A stretch of 64,000 nt of DNA. It comes from Litsea cubeba (lineage: Eukaryota > Streptophyta > Magnoliopsida > Laurales > Lauraceae). The translations under genes were made by a program, and so were the position numbers. Numbering within the stretch: the stretch's first letter is position 1; each line of letters starts with the position of its first letter. The stretch spans positions 33,523,308-33,587,307 of the forward strand of contig CM022951.1 of the NCBI GenBank assembly GCA_012931725.1, written 5' to 3'. Below the pieces are notes generated by a model. It ran no database searches. It was given only the letters and a program-made list of their open reading frames with translations, and was not told the DNA's origin. Below are positions 44,372 through 53,639 of this stretch, piece by piece.

Positions 44372-44837
44372 TGATGAGTCAGGCCCAAATGACCCAACCC
44401 ATGAGGATGAAGCTCAGGTCCAAGCCCACGAAGAGAGCAAGTCAGGGCAGCCACGTTGCTTCGGAAGCAGTCCCGCTCCTACCAGGTCCTGCGGAGAGAT
44501 ATCTCACCTGCATCGTCCAGTGCGAGGGCAGTTCGAGGGTTCCAAGGGCAAACGTTGCAACGTCCCCGTCTGTTAGGGTAGACTATAAATCAAGAGCCCC
44601 ACCAGCACTTGGGAGCGACTAAGATCTTCCCATCTACTTCGACTCTTGTATTCCTCTAGTTTGTAACCCAAAATCATTGAGGAAGTAAAACACCACAGGC
44701 AATCTCTGCCTTTCAGCAGTGGACGTAGGTCATTTTGACCGAACCACTATAATCCCTTCTCTCTCTTCTTTAATTATTGCATTTACTGCATTTATTACTT
44801 GACCGGTGGTTTCCGAAACCCTATTTTGGCATCATCA
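44372..44837 (+). repeat. 3' LTR of the Tat-like element
   Basis: 466 bp, TGATGAGTCAGGCCC...TTTTGGCATCATCA. It is preceded by the purine-rich tract at 44354-44371 and followed by target duplication ATTAT. TATA box GACTATAAATC at 44582-44592. By eye it differs from the 5' LTR at a dozen or so positions plus the 32-bp duplication, so the insertion is not recent. Confidence 0.9.
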
Positions 44838-44842
44838 ATTAT

Positions 44843-46342
44843 TATTCCAATACTCAGTTTGATATTTCCATCTCTTACATTGCATATAAATAGGAAGACA
44901 AACTTGGTAGCTAAAAACCCTAATCAAACTAGGTAATAAAAAAAAACTTAGGAAATAAGGAACCTAATCCTAATTGCAATTGCAAATCTGCTAACTAATA
45001 TTAGGAAAAAAATATAAAAAAAAATTACCTAAACTATCTTGGGCAGGACCACTTGTGGGCCCATTCTGCATCAACATTATTTAAAAGAAATAATAAAAAA
45101 TGGACATCAACATAAAGAAATAATAAAAGAGGGGTCTGCAACTTAAAACCACAAACGGATTCTGTGCATATTCCTCTTGTCCATGAATCCCAATCCCGAG
45201 ACTTCTTCACCTTTTTTTCGTTTTTTTGCAAGCATTCATGTTATCTTCCTCTATTTTTCTTATCGCATTTGATTTAGCACTATAGCTTTAGTTCTACATC
45301 ATCTTCCCCATTAGTCAGCCCTAAACTATCAGACCTAGAAGTTTCTTGCTACCCAAGCCAAGATCCAACCGCTAGATTTGTAGATCTGAACCACCAGCCC
45401 TTAGATCTACATCATTCTCTCAAAATCCAAAGCTAAACATCCAAACCATAACTACAATCCTCCCAAAACCCAAACCCAGCCATTCAAATCATACCTATAA
45501 TCCTCCCATAACCCAGACCTAATCATCCAAACCATACCTATAATCCAAATTTAACCATTCCACTAACCCAAAACAATGCCAAATCAAAACCGCACTTCAA
45601 AAAAAAATTAAGGAACCTGACCTGGACGAACACTAAGTGGGCCCCACCAGAAGCAGCTGAGCCCCTAGTGGGTCCCACTTGACCCAGCCGAATCTGACAC
45701 CACCTATTTTATTCAAGTTTTTCATTGTTTCCACTTCATAGACTTGAAGTTAATTAAAATCCCTAAATCTAAAAATCAGTCTGAACCTTTATAATGCTGT
45801 GGGTGATTTATTTCAAATCTGAATTTTGTTCATTAAGACTATTTCACACCGAACCAATTGCAAACAAGTTGATCTCAGCTTTGCTCAAGTCCTCGCGAAG
45901 GGACATGTAATTTACTTGAATTAGACTATCCCTAAGCAAGCGGCGGTTCTGACTTCCACAAGAGTCCCTTCCTTTCATTTCTAGAGGTGCCTTTATTGCA
46001 GGACTTGCTACATACATAGTCTTGGAACATTATCAAATTTCCCACTTAAACTCACCCATGATATCCTGTGGGTATAATGTGGGGATTGCCTGTGGGTATA
46101 ATGTGGGGATTGCGTGATTCGGCTACCAAGCACTCCAAAGACGCATGATTCAGCTACCATATTGTTTGGTCATTTCTTTCCTTTCGTCATTTATTTTGAA
46201 TTTTTAATTAATTTAAAATTTCCGCGAAACAATTTTTTCCCAACATGGCACACCTCCAAATTTAACCTAAGAAAGTTCTAGCCAATGCACACATTCATGG
46301 AAAGATTGGTAAGTTTTCACTGTCTAGCAAACATTTTCTCAC
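44843..46342. other. P4-ATPase intron 3, right part
   Basis: AT-rich intron sequence. The only local structure seen is a tandem duplication near 46067. No exon, tRNA or transposon recognised. Confidence 0.5.
46067..46114. repeat. 22-bp tandem duplication
   Basis: CTGTGGGTATAATGTGGGGATTGC appears twice in direct succession (period 22). Confidence 0.9.
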
Positions 46343-46468
46343 CTGCATTCCTTCCATACCACTGATTCCAACTCCAATATCTGCTGATTGGATCATTCCA
46401 ACATCATTGGCTCCATCACCAATTGCCAAAGTAATCTTACCAGTGTATTCTTTTACCAATCTTGTAAT
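46343..46468 (-). CDS. P4-ATPase exon with the GDGANDV hinge
   Basis: 42 codons: ITRLVKEYTGKITLAIGDG, then ANDVGMIQSADIGVGISGME. GDGANDV is the Mg-binding hinge motif of all P-type ATPases, and the ISG(M/Q)EGMQ ending is typical of P4 members. Acceptor TTGCAG/ATTAC and donor CAG/GTGAGA are intact. Confidence 0.93.
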
Positions 46469-47385
46469 CTGCAATGTGTGAAACAAGTTATGATTAAAAC
46501 ATGAATAGAAGCAAAGAGACCAAATTTTGAATGAAAAGAAGCATGTCTTATAAATGTGGATCTGCAAAGTGTATCCTCTATATGGGTATTGTATATGATT
46601 ACCAAAAATATATAGATAGGAACACAGACAGTATAGAATAGTGAATTCTTTGAAATGAATATAGTATGTACATCTGATGCCCAGAGATAGAAACAGAAAT
46701 GGGGAAAGGACACAAGTCCAACATTTCTTGAGATCCAGTACATGGATACAGGTTTCCTACCCATAACACATGGACATGACTACACATATCGTAGAGTTCA
46801 ATACACGGATATGGGTATGGATATCCTATCCGTACCATGCTATTCATATTCAACAAAGATACTTTTGTTTCCTTTGAACATTCCCAAACTTTAACTGGGG
46901 ATGATAACTTTAGGATTGCTATATGTAGTGGTTGTCCTATGGTCTCATTGATTAGAAAGAAACAATGAAGTTTTCAATCACTAGGCAGATAACCATAAAG
47001 GTCTAGAAATTAACGATCTGGCAACAGTAATCTCATGGGTGATTGTCTTAAAGGAATTCAATGGAATGACTTTCAGATTTTGGAGGTGTTGGATGGAATG
47101 TTTTTCAAGTTATGTTCGATGATGCAAAGTCTGTGTATATTCTTTTCTAATGTAGCCTTTAGTTTACATTGATATGCATTATTTTCTTAGTCAATGAAAT
47201 ATTTCAAAACATTTTACTAATAATTAAAAGTAAAAATAAAAGAATTATTACTATTTACAAACTCTTGTCATAGATTCTTTCCTCACTGCTGCTCATACAA
47301 TTTTATGTTAAAAACATTAGATCGGTGGGGAAGCTAGCACGGAAAGTGAAGTAGTACATCCAACAATGATAATTGTGGAACTTAC
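46469..47385. other. P4-ATPase intron 2
   Basis: Intron between the P-domain exon and the GDGANDV exon. Nothing recognised inside; AT-rich. Confidence 0.6.
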
Positions 47386-47595
47386 CAAAGCCTTTTGTTT
47401 TGGAGACACACGACAGCATATAACAGAAGTGCAATTTACCGCCAAGCCTAAGAACTGGTATTTCACATCACTTTGCAGAGCTAATTCAAGAACTTTTCCA
47501 TCAACTACCAAAGCAAAAGGTTTATCCCTGTTGCCTTCCTCACAAGTGGCTTGGTAAGCAGTTTCAATTTGAAACAAAATATCTTCCTTTGAAGC
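47386..47595 (-). CDS. P4-ATPase exon (70 codons)
   Basis: Encodes ASKEDILFQIETAY, then FALVVDGKVLELAL and CCRVSPKQKAL, the conserved P-domain segment before the hinge. Acceptor GTACAG/GCTTC and donor TTG/GTAAGT are both good. No stops. Confidence 0.88.
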
Positions 47596-47681
47596 CTGTA
47601 CTAAAAACATTGCTATGATTATTAACTCCTTGGGTCGTAAATAATTTTATATAAAGTGATTATTAGAGAAAAAATGTGCAC

Positions 47682-47766
47682 CTTCTCATGTTTGTTACTT
47701 TCTTCTGCATTAAGCAAGCTTAGATGGAACTGTTGCATATCATATCGGAGTAAACTGCATGCAAAT
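47682..47766 (-). CDS. P4-ATPase exon (after the ATP-binding region)
   Basis: Encodes FACSLLRYDMQQFHLSLLN followed by AEESNKHEK, the conserved ...ACSLLR segment of plant ALA proteins. Acceptor TTGCAG/ATTTG and donor AAG/GTGCAC. No upstream exon was found in 47767-49125. Confidence 0.8.
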
Positions 47767-49120
47767 CTGCAATTAAGAAGGAAAAGAAAAAGGAAAAAAA
47801 AAAAAAAAAACAGGCTCAGTAACAATGGTTAACCATATTACTTAAGGCCGCTTGTGGATGTAATCCTGAATTGCACTCAATTGAGATTTTGGAAGGATAA
47901 AAGGTTTTTATTTTATTTATTTATTTTTTCCGTGCTTTTAAAGACAGTACACAAAATCTAAGCATTTTTGGTAGGATTCAGTGGTTTTGACCAGGGTTAC
48001 TAGGGTTACCTGGATCATTTGATCGTAATTTGCAACTCTAGGTTTGCAGGTGGCAGTTCACTTCATGTTAGTGATCTTGGCTTGCTGGGGCGTGGGATGA
48101 GATTATTCATATTTGTGGATCACTCAACAATTATTTTTACTTTATGAGGTTGTAATCCTTTAAATTTACAATTTCAAGGCCTAAGTTTCCAACTCCAGAT
48201 TCTAATTCAATTTGGAATTGGATATTAGAATATGAAATTTGGGTTAAAGTTTAAGTGAACAAAGATTTCAACCCATTAATCAAGAAATAGACCCAAAGAG
48301 GACCGACTCATGATTTGGATCACTGGGACTCAGATTGCAGTTCTAAGGTTGATGTGGCAATCAAGGTAGCACCAGTTCTTGCTTTCCTCCAAAAACCGGT
48401 ATCTATAAAGAACAGTTTCACCAGTAATGGTGCTTCCAATTTCTGATCACTTCAAGTAAATAACGGGCCTAGAACTAAGAATTACCTCAACTCTGTTTGG
48501 ACTTTGGACAATCTGTTGTTTGAAAGACATAGCAGCTAGCTGACGATCTAGAAAAAAGATCATTCTGATCCATTGAATCAACTATTAGAACCCCTGGTTC
48601 TCTAACAGCTTTAGCTTTTGGTGTTTCTAGTTATTAACATGGCATCAGAACCGGAGGTCATGTGTTCGAATCCCTGGGGACGCGCTTCTGTCCCCATAAT
48701 CCCGTATGGTCGTTTGATGTGTTTTGTCTACGTATGGAGCCCCACGCAAGAGGTTGGCTGTCAAGACCCTTTGATATACAATATTTTGTGATTCACTAAT
48801 AGCTTAAGCTTTTGTTGTTTCTGGTTATTAACATCAACCATCAGATAATTGCGCATATTTTAAATGCACCAAAAGATAAAAGTCGAAAAACTCAATCATC
48901 AATTTTGCAGCCTTCTTGGGCTTGTGTTGGCTCCCAGAAATTTTTGGACGTATGAAATTTCCTTCATATTGTTGGAATTTTAGTAGTAAGAAAATGAAAA
49001 CCAAAAGAATTTTTTTTTCTTTTCTCACAATGGCAGGAACTATACAGAAAAGAAACTCAACAAACTTGAATATGGATAAATTTGTAGCTATTTAGCCCCA
49101 AATAGGTGAGTTTACACCAA
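47767..49120. other. Stretch upstream of the last P4-ATPase exon found
   Basis: I looked for the preceding exon (ending ...ETAINIG in the family) on the minus strand and did not find it. Apart from the TRIM-like remnant at 48.56-48.84 kb and an A-run at 47799-47810, nothing is recognised. The missing exons may lie beyond the copia nest. Confidence 0.5.
48560..48836 (+). mobile_element. TRIM-like miniature retrotransposon remnant
   Basis: Two direct repeats, CTTTAGCTTTTGGTGTTTCT...TTATTAACA (48608-48640) and CTTAAGCTTTTGTTGTTTCT...TTATTAACA (48803-48834), flank about 160 bp. Right after the first lies TGGCATCAGAACC, a changed copy of the initiator-Met primer-binding site TGGTATCAGAGC. The interior (GTTCGAATCCCTGGGGACG, then GGAGCCCCACGC) is typical of plant TRIM elements. 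The outer LTR borders are degraded. Confidence 0.55.
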
Positions 49121-49125
49121 GTTCA

Positions 49126-49430
49126 TGTTAAAGTATAAACAGGCCCAGCTCATAGGCCCAGCCCACTTGTATGATAATAGGCCCAGCTCACTAGGCCCGG
49201 CCCACTTGTATATATGGGATCTAGTCAGAGAGATAAGCTTGTATATGCTAGGATGTAGTTTCCTATTTTAGAGATCTAATTAGATCTTGATTTCATGATT
49301 TATAGCAATTTGTAGCCTAATCTTAGGCATTGTAAAATCTATATAAAGACGAGTAATCAAAGGATACGATGATGGATTGGAGAACATTTTCTCAATAATC
49401 CTTCTCTACTATGTTTGTGAAAGTCTATCA
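49126..49430 (+). repeat. 5' LTR of Copia A, with primer-binding site
   Basis: TGTTAAAGTATAAAC...GTCTATCA, 305 bp. TATA box CTATATAAAG near 49340. The primer-binding site TGGTATCAGAGC (49431-49442), complementary to initiator-Met tRNA, follows without a gap. Two copies of GGCCCAGCTCA(T/C)AGGCCC lie near the start of the LTR. Confidence 0.9.
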
Positions 49431-50039
49431 TGGTATCAGAGCTCGAGTTCTAGGAGATCTTCTTCCTTCTTCGTTCTGAGAGACTTCTAAAGCTCTGGTT
49501 CTTCTCTTCTCTGCGTGGGATATCTCTGATCAAGGTGGCCCACCTCTGATAAAATCACTTGTAGCCAGCAATCTATATGATGATGATCGACTATTCTTCA
49601 AAGGATTTTTGAAGATTTTTCTGAATTTTTTCTTCATCAGATCAGGTGCTATTCACTCACTTCTTCCTCTGGAACTTTTGACGTTTTTTTCTCCCAAAGT
49701 TTTCATCTCAGCCGTCCAATTTTGTGGATATTTCTCCAAATCCAATCAAACTTGGACTAGAGGAAGCAATTTTTGATCTCCTCCAGGATAATGTCCTCTG
49801 ATCTGTGATTGGATCACGTTGTGGGGCCCACAAATCTCTCCTGCACTGGATCTCAAGGTCGTCTGGGGCTATTTTTATCCGTGTTCTTCCTACTGGGTTA
49901 GTATATCATCTCAGTAGTATTTGCTCTTTTCTGGTTGCTTGGTGCTACATTGCTTTGGTTATTTTGGTTACTATTTTGCACTCTCTGGTTGATTTTTCTA
50001 CTAGTAGTTGGATTGCTACCCATCTCTGCATTCATTATT

Positions 50040-51270
50040 ATGGAGAAAGGAGATATCAAATTGATCAAGTTTAATGGTGAAAACTATACCACTTGGGCTT
50101 TTCAATTTCAAATTTACCTTAGGGGTAACGAACTCTGGGGACATATTGATGATTCAGATCCCAAACCTACTGATGATAAGCTTCTAGCTCAATGGGAGGT
50201 TAAAGATTGGCAGATCATGACCTGTATTTTAGGATTTGTTGATGCCCACTTTATCTTGAATCTTCGCCCATACAAGACTGCTAAAGAAATGTGGCTCTAT
50301 TTAAAGATGATATATTTGCAAGAAAATTCTGCTCGAAGGTTTCATTTAGAACATGAAATCTCAGTTTGTTCAAGGAACCTTGTCGATACAGGATTACTAC
50401 TCTCAATTTACAAGTCTGTGGACTGATTACGCTGAGATTATTTATGCTGACATTCCGACTACCTCCGTATCCTCTATTCAAGAGATACACCAAACTGGTC
50501 AACGGGATCAATTTCTGATGAAGTTACGGTCTCAATTTGAAACTGTTCGCTCCAACCTACTGAGCAGGGTTCCATCCCCTTCACTCGAATCATGTTTGGG
50601 CGAACTCCTTAGAGAGGAACAGCGCTTGGTGACTCAGACAGCGCTTACAAATATTGCTCCTCAAGCTGCTCCTATTGATGTTGCTTATATAGCCCGAGGT
50701 AAGCCTCAAGCCCGGGACATGAGCAAGGTAAAATGTTTTTGCTGCTACAAACTCAGTCATGTTTCCACTCAGTGCGATCAGAAGTTTTGTTCATACTGCA
50801 AAACCAAAGGTCATGTCCTTCCGGAATGCCGAACTAGACCTCAGAATAGGGCACAGCAACAGCGAGCCTACTCTGCACATCTTTCTGAAGCTTCTTCACC
50901 AGTCATGCCTGCACCACCTGTTGCCACTTCTTCTTCTACCCTAACTCCTGAAATGGTCCAGCAAATGATCATAAATGCTTTCTCTGTACTTGGCTTATTA
51001 GGTAAATCAAAATCTTCAGTATCCACCTGGTATATTGATTCAGGAGCCTCCAATCACATGACACACTCTCCTGCCAATATGATTCATATTAGAGAGCATG
51101 ATGGAGACCTCTGCATCAATACTGCTGATGGTGGTAGTGTTCCCATTTCTGCTGTTGGCCAGGTTCCTCGCTCCTTACCCTTGCATAATGTTTTTCTTTC
51201 CCCTCGCTTAACCACAGATTTGTTATCAGTTGATCAACTGGTTGATAGTAATTGCTCCGTCCTTTTTTTT
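50040..51270 (+). pseudogene. Copia A gag and protease region, frameshifted
   Basis: ATG at 50040: MEKGDIKLIKFNGENYTTWA, then FQFQIYLRGNELWGHIDD, a copia gag (UBN2-like) start. The frame breaks near 50370 and continues as QGTLSIQDYYSQFTSLWTDY and QRDQFLMKLRSQFE. Two zinc knuckles (CFCCYKLSHVSTQC and CSYCKTKGHVLPEC) follow near 50738 and 50789, then the protease active site WYIDSGASNHMTHS near 51030. A second break, in a T-run near 51265, shifts into the integrase frame. Gag packages RNA; the protease cleaves the polyprotein. Inactive as it stands. Confidence 0.88.
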
Positions 51271-52434
51271 TACCTCGGGTTGTGTTGTGCAGGATCAAGT
51301 ATCGGGGAAGGTGCTAGCGAAGGGCCCTAAGCAGGGACGACTGTTTCCTATCCAGATTTCATTACAAGAAAAGCTCCCTTCAGAGTCTGCTTTGTTTTCC
51401 CATTTTAGTCATAATAAATGCCAATTGTGGCATAATCGTTTAGGACATCCTAATTCCAAAACTTTGATGTTTTTATTAAATTATGGTTTGATTGATGATG
51501 ATAAAGTTTCTTTGAAGGATGTTTCTTTTAATTGTGCTAGCTGTAAGATGGGGAAAGGGAAAACCCTTCCTTTTCCTCTTTATGATTCTTTAGCAATGAA
51601 AAGTTTTGATATTATTCATAGTGATGTCTGGGGTATTGCACCTGCTATTTCTCATTCTCATTATAAATACTTTGTTACATTCATTAATGATTATAGTCGG
51701 TTTACTTGGATTTATTTTTTGCATGCTAAGTCTGATGTTTTCTCGGTTTTCAAAGTTTTCTTATCTTATGTTGAAAACCAATTTTCCACTTCTATTGAGA
51801 TTCTTAGGTCTGATTCAAGGGGGGAGTATATTTCTAATGAATTTCAAACATTTTTGCAATCCAAAGGCATTATCTCTCAGCGATCTTGTCCTTACACTTC
51901 CCAACAAAATGGTGTATCTGAACGAAAAAACCGACATCTCTTGGTTATTGCTCGTTCACTTTTGTTAGCATCTTCGGTTTCCACTAGGTTTTGGCCCGAA
52001 GCCCTCTCAACCGCTGTGCATGTTATAAACCGACTACCTTCCTCTAGATTAGACAACCAGACACCGTTTTTTAGACTTTTTCAAAAGAATCCTCTTTACG
52101 ATCATCTTCGTCCTTTTGGTTGTGTTTGTTTTGTTCTTCGTCCTCCCACTGAACGCACTAAGTTAACAGCTCAATCCTCCGTCTGTGCCTTTCTTGGTTA
52201 TGCTTTTAATAAAAAAGGCTATCTATGTTATGATTCTATAGCCAAAAGAATTCAGGTGTCTCGCAATGTCGTGTTTTTTGAAAATCAATATTTCTTTCCA
52301 CGGCATGGCAATTCAAATGAATCTGTCTCGTTTTCTTTTTTACCATCTTTTTCAGATGCAATACCTCCACCTGTTACTCGTTTTAAGCCGAATTTTGTGT
52401 ATAAATGACGGGATGTTCCAGCTGAACCTGCCTC
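51270..52434 (+). pseudogene. Copia A integrase region, stopped and interrupted
   Basis: Open to 52408. The zinc-binding part reads LWHNRLGHPNSKTL with CASCKMGK. The catalytic core has D in FDIIHSDVWGIAP, D in EILRSDSRGEYISNEF and E in QQNGVSERKNRHLL; the sequence GGE is changed to RGE. The chromodomain-like C-terminal part reads YLCYDSIAKRIQVSRNVVFF. TGA at 52406-52408 replaces an expected Arg codon (CGA to TGA, a deamination-type change). The Sirevirus follows 26 bases later. Confidence 0.9.
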
Positions 52435-53573
52435 TGTTGGAATTTGAGATGACTTGAGAAGTCTTTTGATGAATTGAAGAAGTTAGCATCTCAAGTATTG
52501 TTTTGAGTTGGAATTCTTGTCAACACATTGTCACAAGCATGATGATAGTAGGCTGGTGTAGATAGAGCTGAAAAGAAGAATCAGAATTGAAACAGTCAGG
52601 AATTCAGAATTCCTGAAGCAGAGCACGCGGTCGACCGGGCTCTTCATGCGGTCGACCGAGAGAGAAGAAACCTGCAGAAAACAGTTTCAGGCACCTCTCA
52701 GTTATTTTCGTGACACAGTGTGTCTTCGGTCGACCGGGACCCCAGGATGTCGACCGAGCTCGAAATTGTCTGTTTTCCAGTCAGTGTCTTCGGTCGACCG
52801 AGCAAGCCAGGATGTCGACCGAGCACGGGAACCAGAGTTGCGCAGAATTAGAAGTTTTGCACGAAAATTCAGCACTCTTATCTAATTTGTTTGGGACTCT
52901 TTCTAAACGAATTGTAGCCCGTTTTAAATACAATTAAGGGTTATCAAAACCTATAAAAAGGCATGTAAGGGTCGTTCTTAAAGATACACCAGAAGAGAAG
53001 AGTTTTAGAGAGTTATAGAGAGAGTTTTGGAGAGAAGAAGAGTGCTGGTGCTGTGTTGCTGTGTTGCTGCATTATCAGACGTTTTCTACAGCAATTGTGG
53101 ACGAGATTATGCTCTAGAAGATGGTGTTTTCGTCCATGAGTTAAGTGTCTCTCTTTTATGCTTTAGATTTCAATTTGTAAGGGATTGAGAGAGAGAGAAT
53201 TGTAGAGGGGAAGGGCTGTAGACAGAGTTTATCTTCCATTCTGTTTTTTTACATCAAGTTGGTGCTTGGTGTTTAGGGTTTGGTGATCCTATCTGTGGGT
53301 GCAGATAAATTGTAAAGGGAGTCGGTGCTTCCTAGATAGTTGGTGCTATCTGAAACTAAGGGTTGGTGCTCTTTGTCGTTGGTGCGACTAAATAAGATTC
53401 AGATCTGTCCCGGATTGGTGTTCGGACAGTCTTTGAACCGTGGACGTAGCCTTTCGGTGAACCACGTTAAATCTGGTGTCATTGTGTGGTTTGACTTGTT
53501 TTGTTGTTGAATTGGACCTGTTTTTAGAAATCACTGATTCACCCCCCCCTCTCAGTGATCGCGGTATCCAACA
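52435..53573 (+). repeat. 5' LTR of the Sirevirus
   Basis: TGTTGGAATTTGAGATG...GCGGTATCCAACA, 1139 bp. TATA box CTATAAAAAGGC (52951-52962). Six copies of (C)GGTCGACCG or GTCGACCGAG lie upstream of it (52628-52825). Six TTGGTGC-type words occur in the leader part (53260-53420). The end has ATTCACCCCCCCCTCTCAG. Confidence 0.97.
52626..52828. promoter_or_regulatory. Cluster of GGTCGACC palindromes upstream of the Sirevirus TATA box
   Basis: Copies near 52628, 52651, 52729, 52747, 52793 and 52814, alternating full palindromes (CGGTCGACCG) and half-changed ones (ATGTCGACCGAG), about 125-325 bp upstream of TATAAAAAG. The 3' LTR has the same set at 58924-59123. Regulatory role inferred from position and repetition. 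Confidence 0.5.
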
Positions 53574-53575
53574 AT

Positions 53576-53587
53576 TGGTATCAGAGC
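53576..53587 (+). other. Primer-binding site of the Sirevirus
   Basis: TGGTATCAGAGC, complementary to the 3' end of initiator-Met tRNA, two bases after the 5' LTR. Confidence 0.95.
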
Positions 53588-53639
53588 GAGGTTCCCTTGA
53601 TCAGTTTAATACGCTAAGGGTGATCTCTTGTCAAATCAC

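Larger units (their letters stand above)
38143..44837 (+). mobile_element. Non-autonomous Tat-like gypsy element (gag, no pol)
   Basis: A complete insertion: perfect 5-bp target duplication ATTAT (38138-38142 and 44838-44842), two LTRs, a primer-binding site after the 5' LTR and a purine-rich tract (GGGGCATTGAGGGGCAAA) before the 3' LTR. Length 6695 bp. The interior has a gypsy gag (broken), an antisense coiled-coil reading frame, a foreign 2.5-kb segment with its own repeats, and a GC-rich tandem region. No protease, reverse transcriptase or integrase is recognisable anywhere, so it would depend on other elements. It sits in the 12.7-kb intron of the P4-ATPase relic, on the opposite strand. 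Confidence 0.88.
30080..47766 (-). pseudogene. P4-ATPase (phospholipid flippase, ALA type), 3' half, degenerate
   Basis: Six minus-strand exons in order (47766-47682, 47595-47386, 46468-46343, 33598-33500, 33393-33202, 30489-30080) encode the end of the cytoplasmic domain and the C-terminal membrane domain of a P4-type ATPase. These proteins move phospholipids from the outer to the inner leaflet of plant membranes. The hinge GDGANDVGMIQSADIGVGISG and membrane segments such as YKNITLGLTLFYYQLY fit the ALA8-12 group best. The exons join in frame, but two donors read AT instead of GT, the last exon has a 1-base frameshift, and the C-terminus is cut by an LTR. The exons coding for the phosphorylation site are not in the window; copia elements from 49126 on interrupt the 5' side. 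It is most likely a pseudogene. Intron 3 is 12.7 kb because of insertions. Confidence 0.88.

Noticed and set aside
48655..48700. tRNA-like B box (GTTCGAATCCC)
   Set aside because: No acceptor stem, anticodon arm or A box around it; it is the typical interior of TRIM elements after the primer-binding site.
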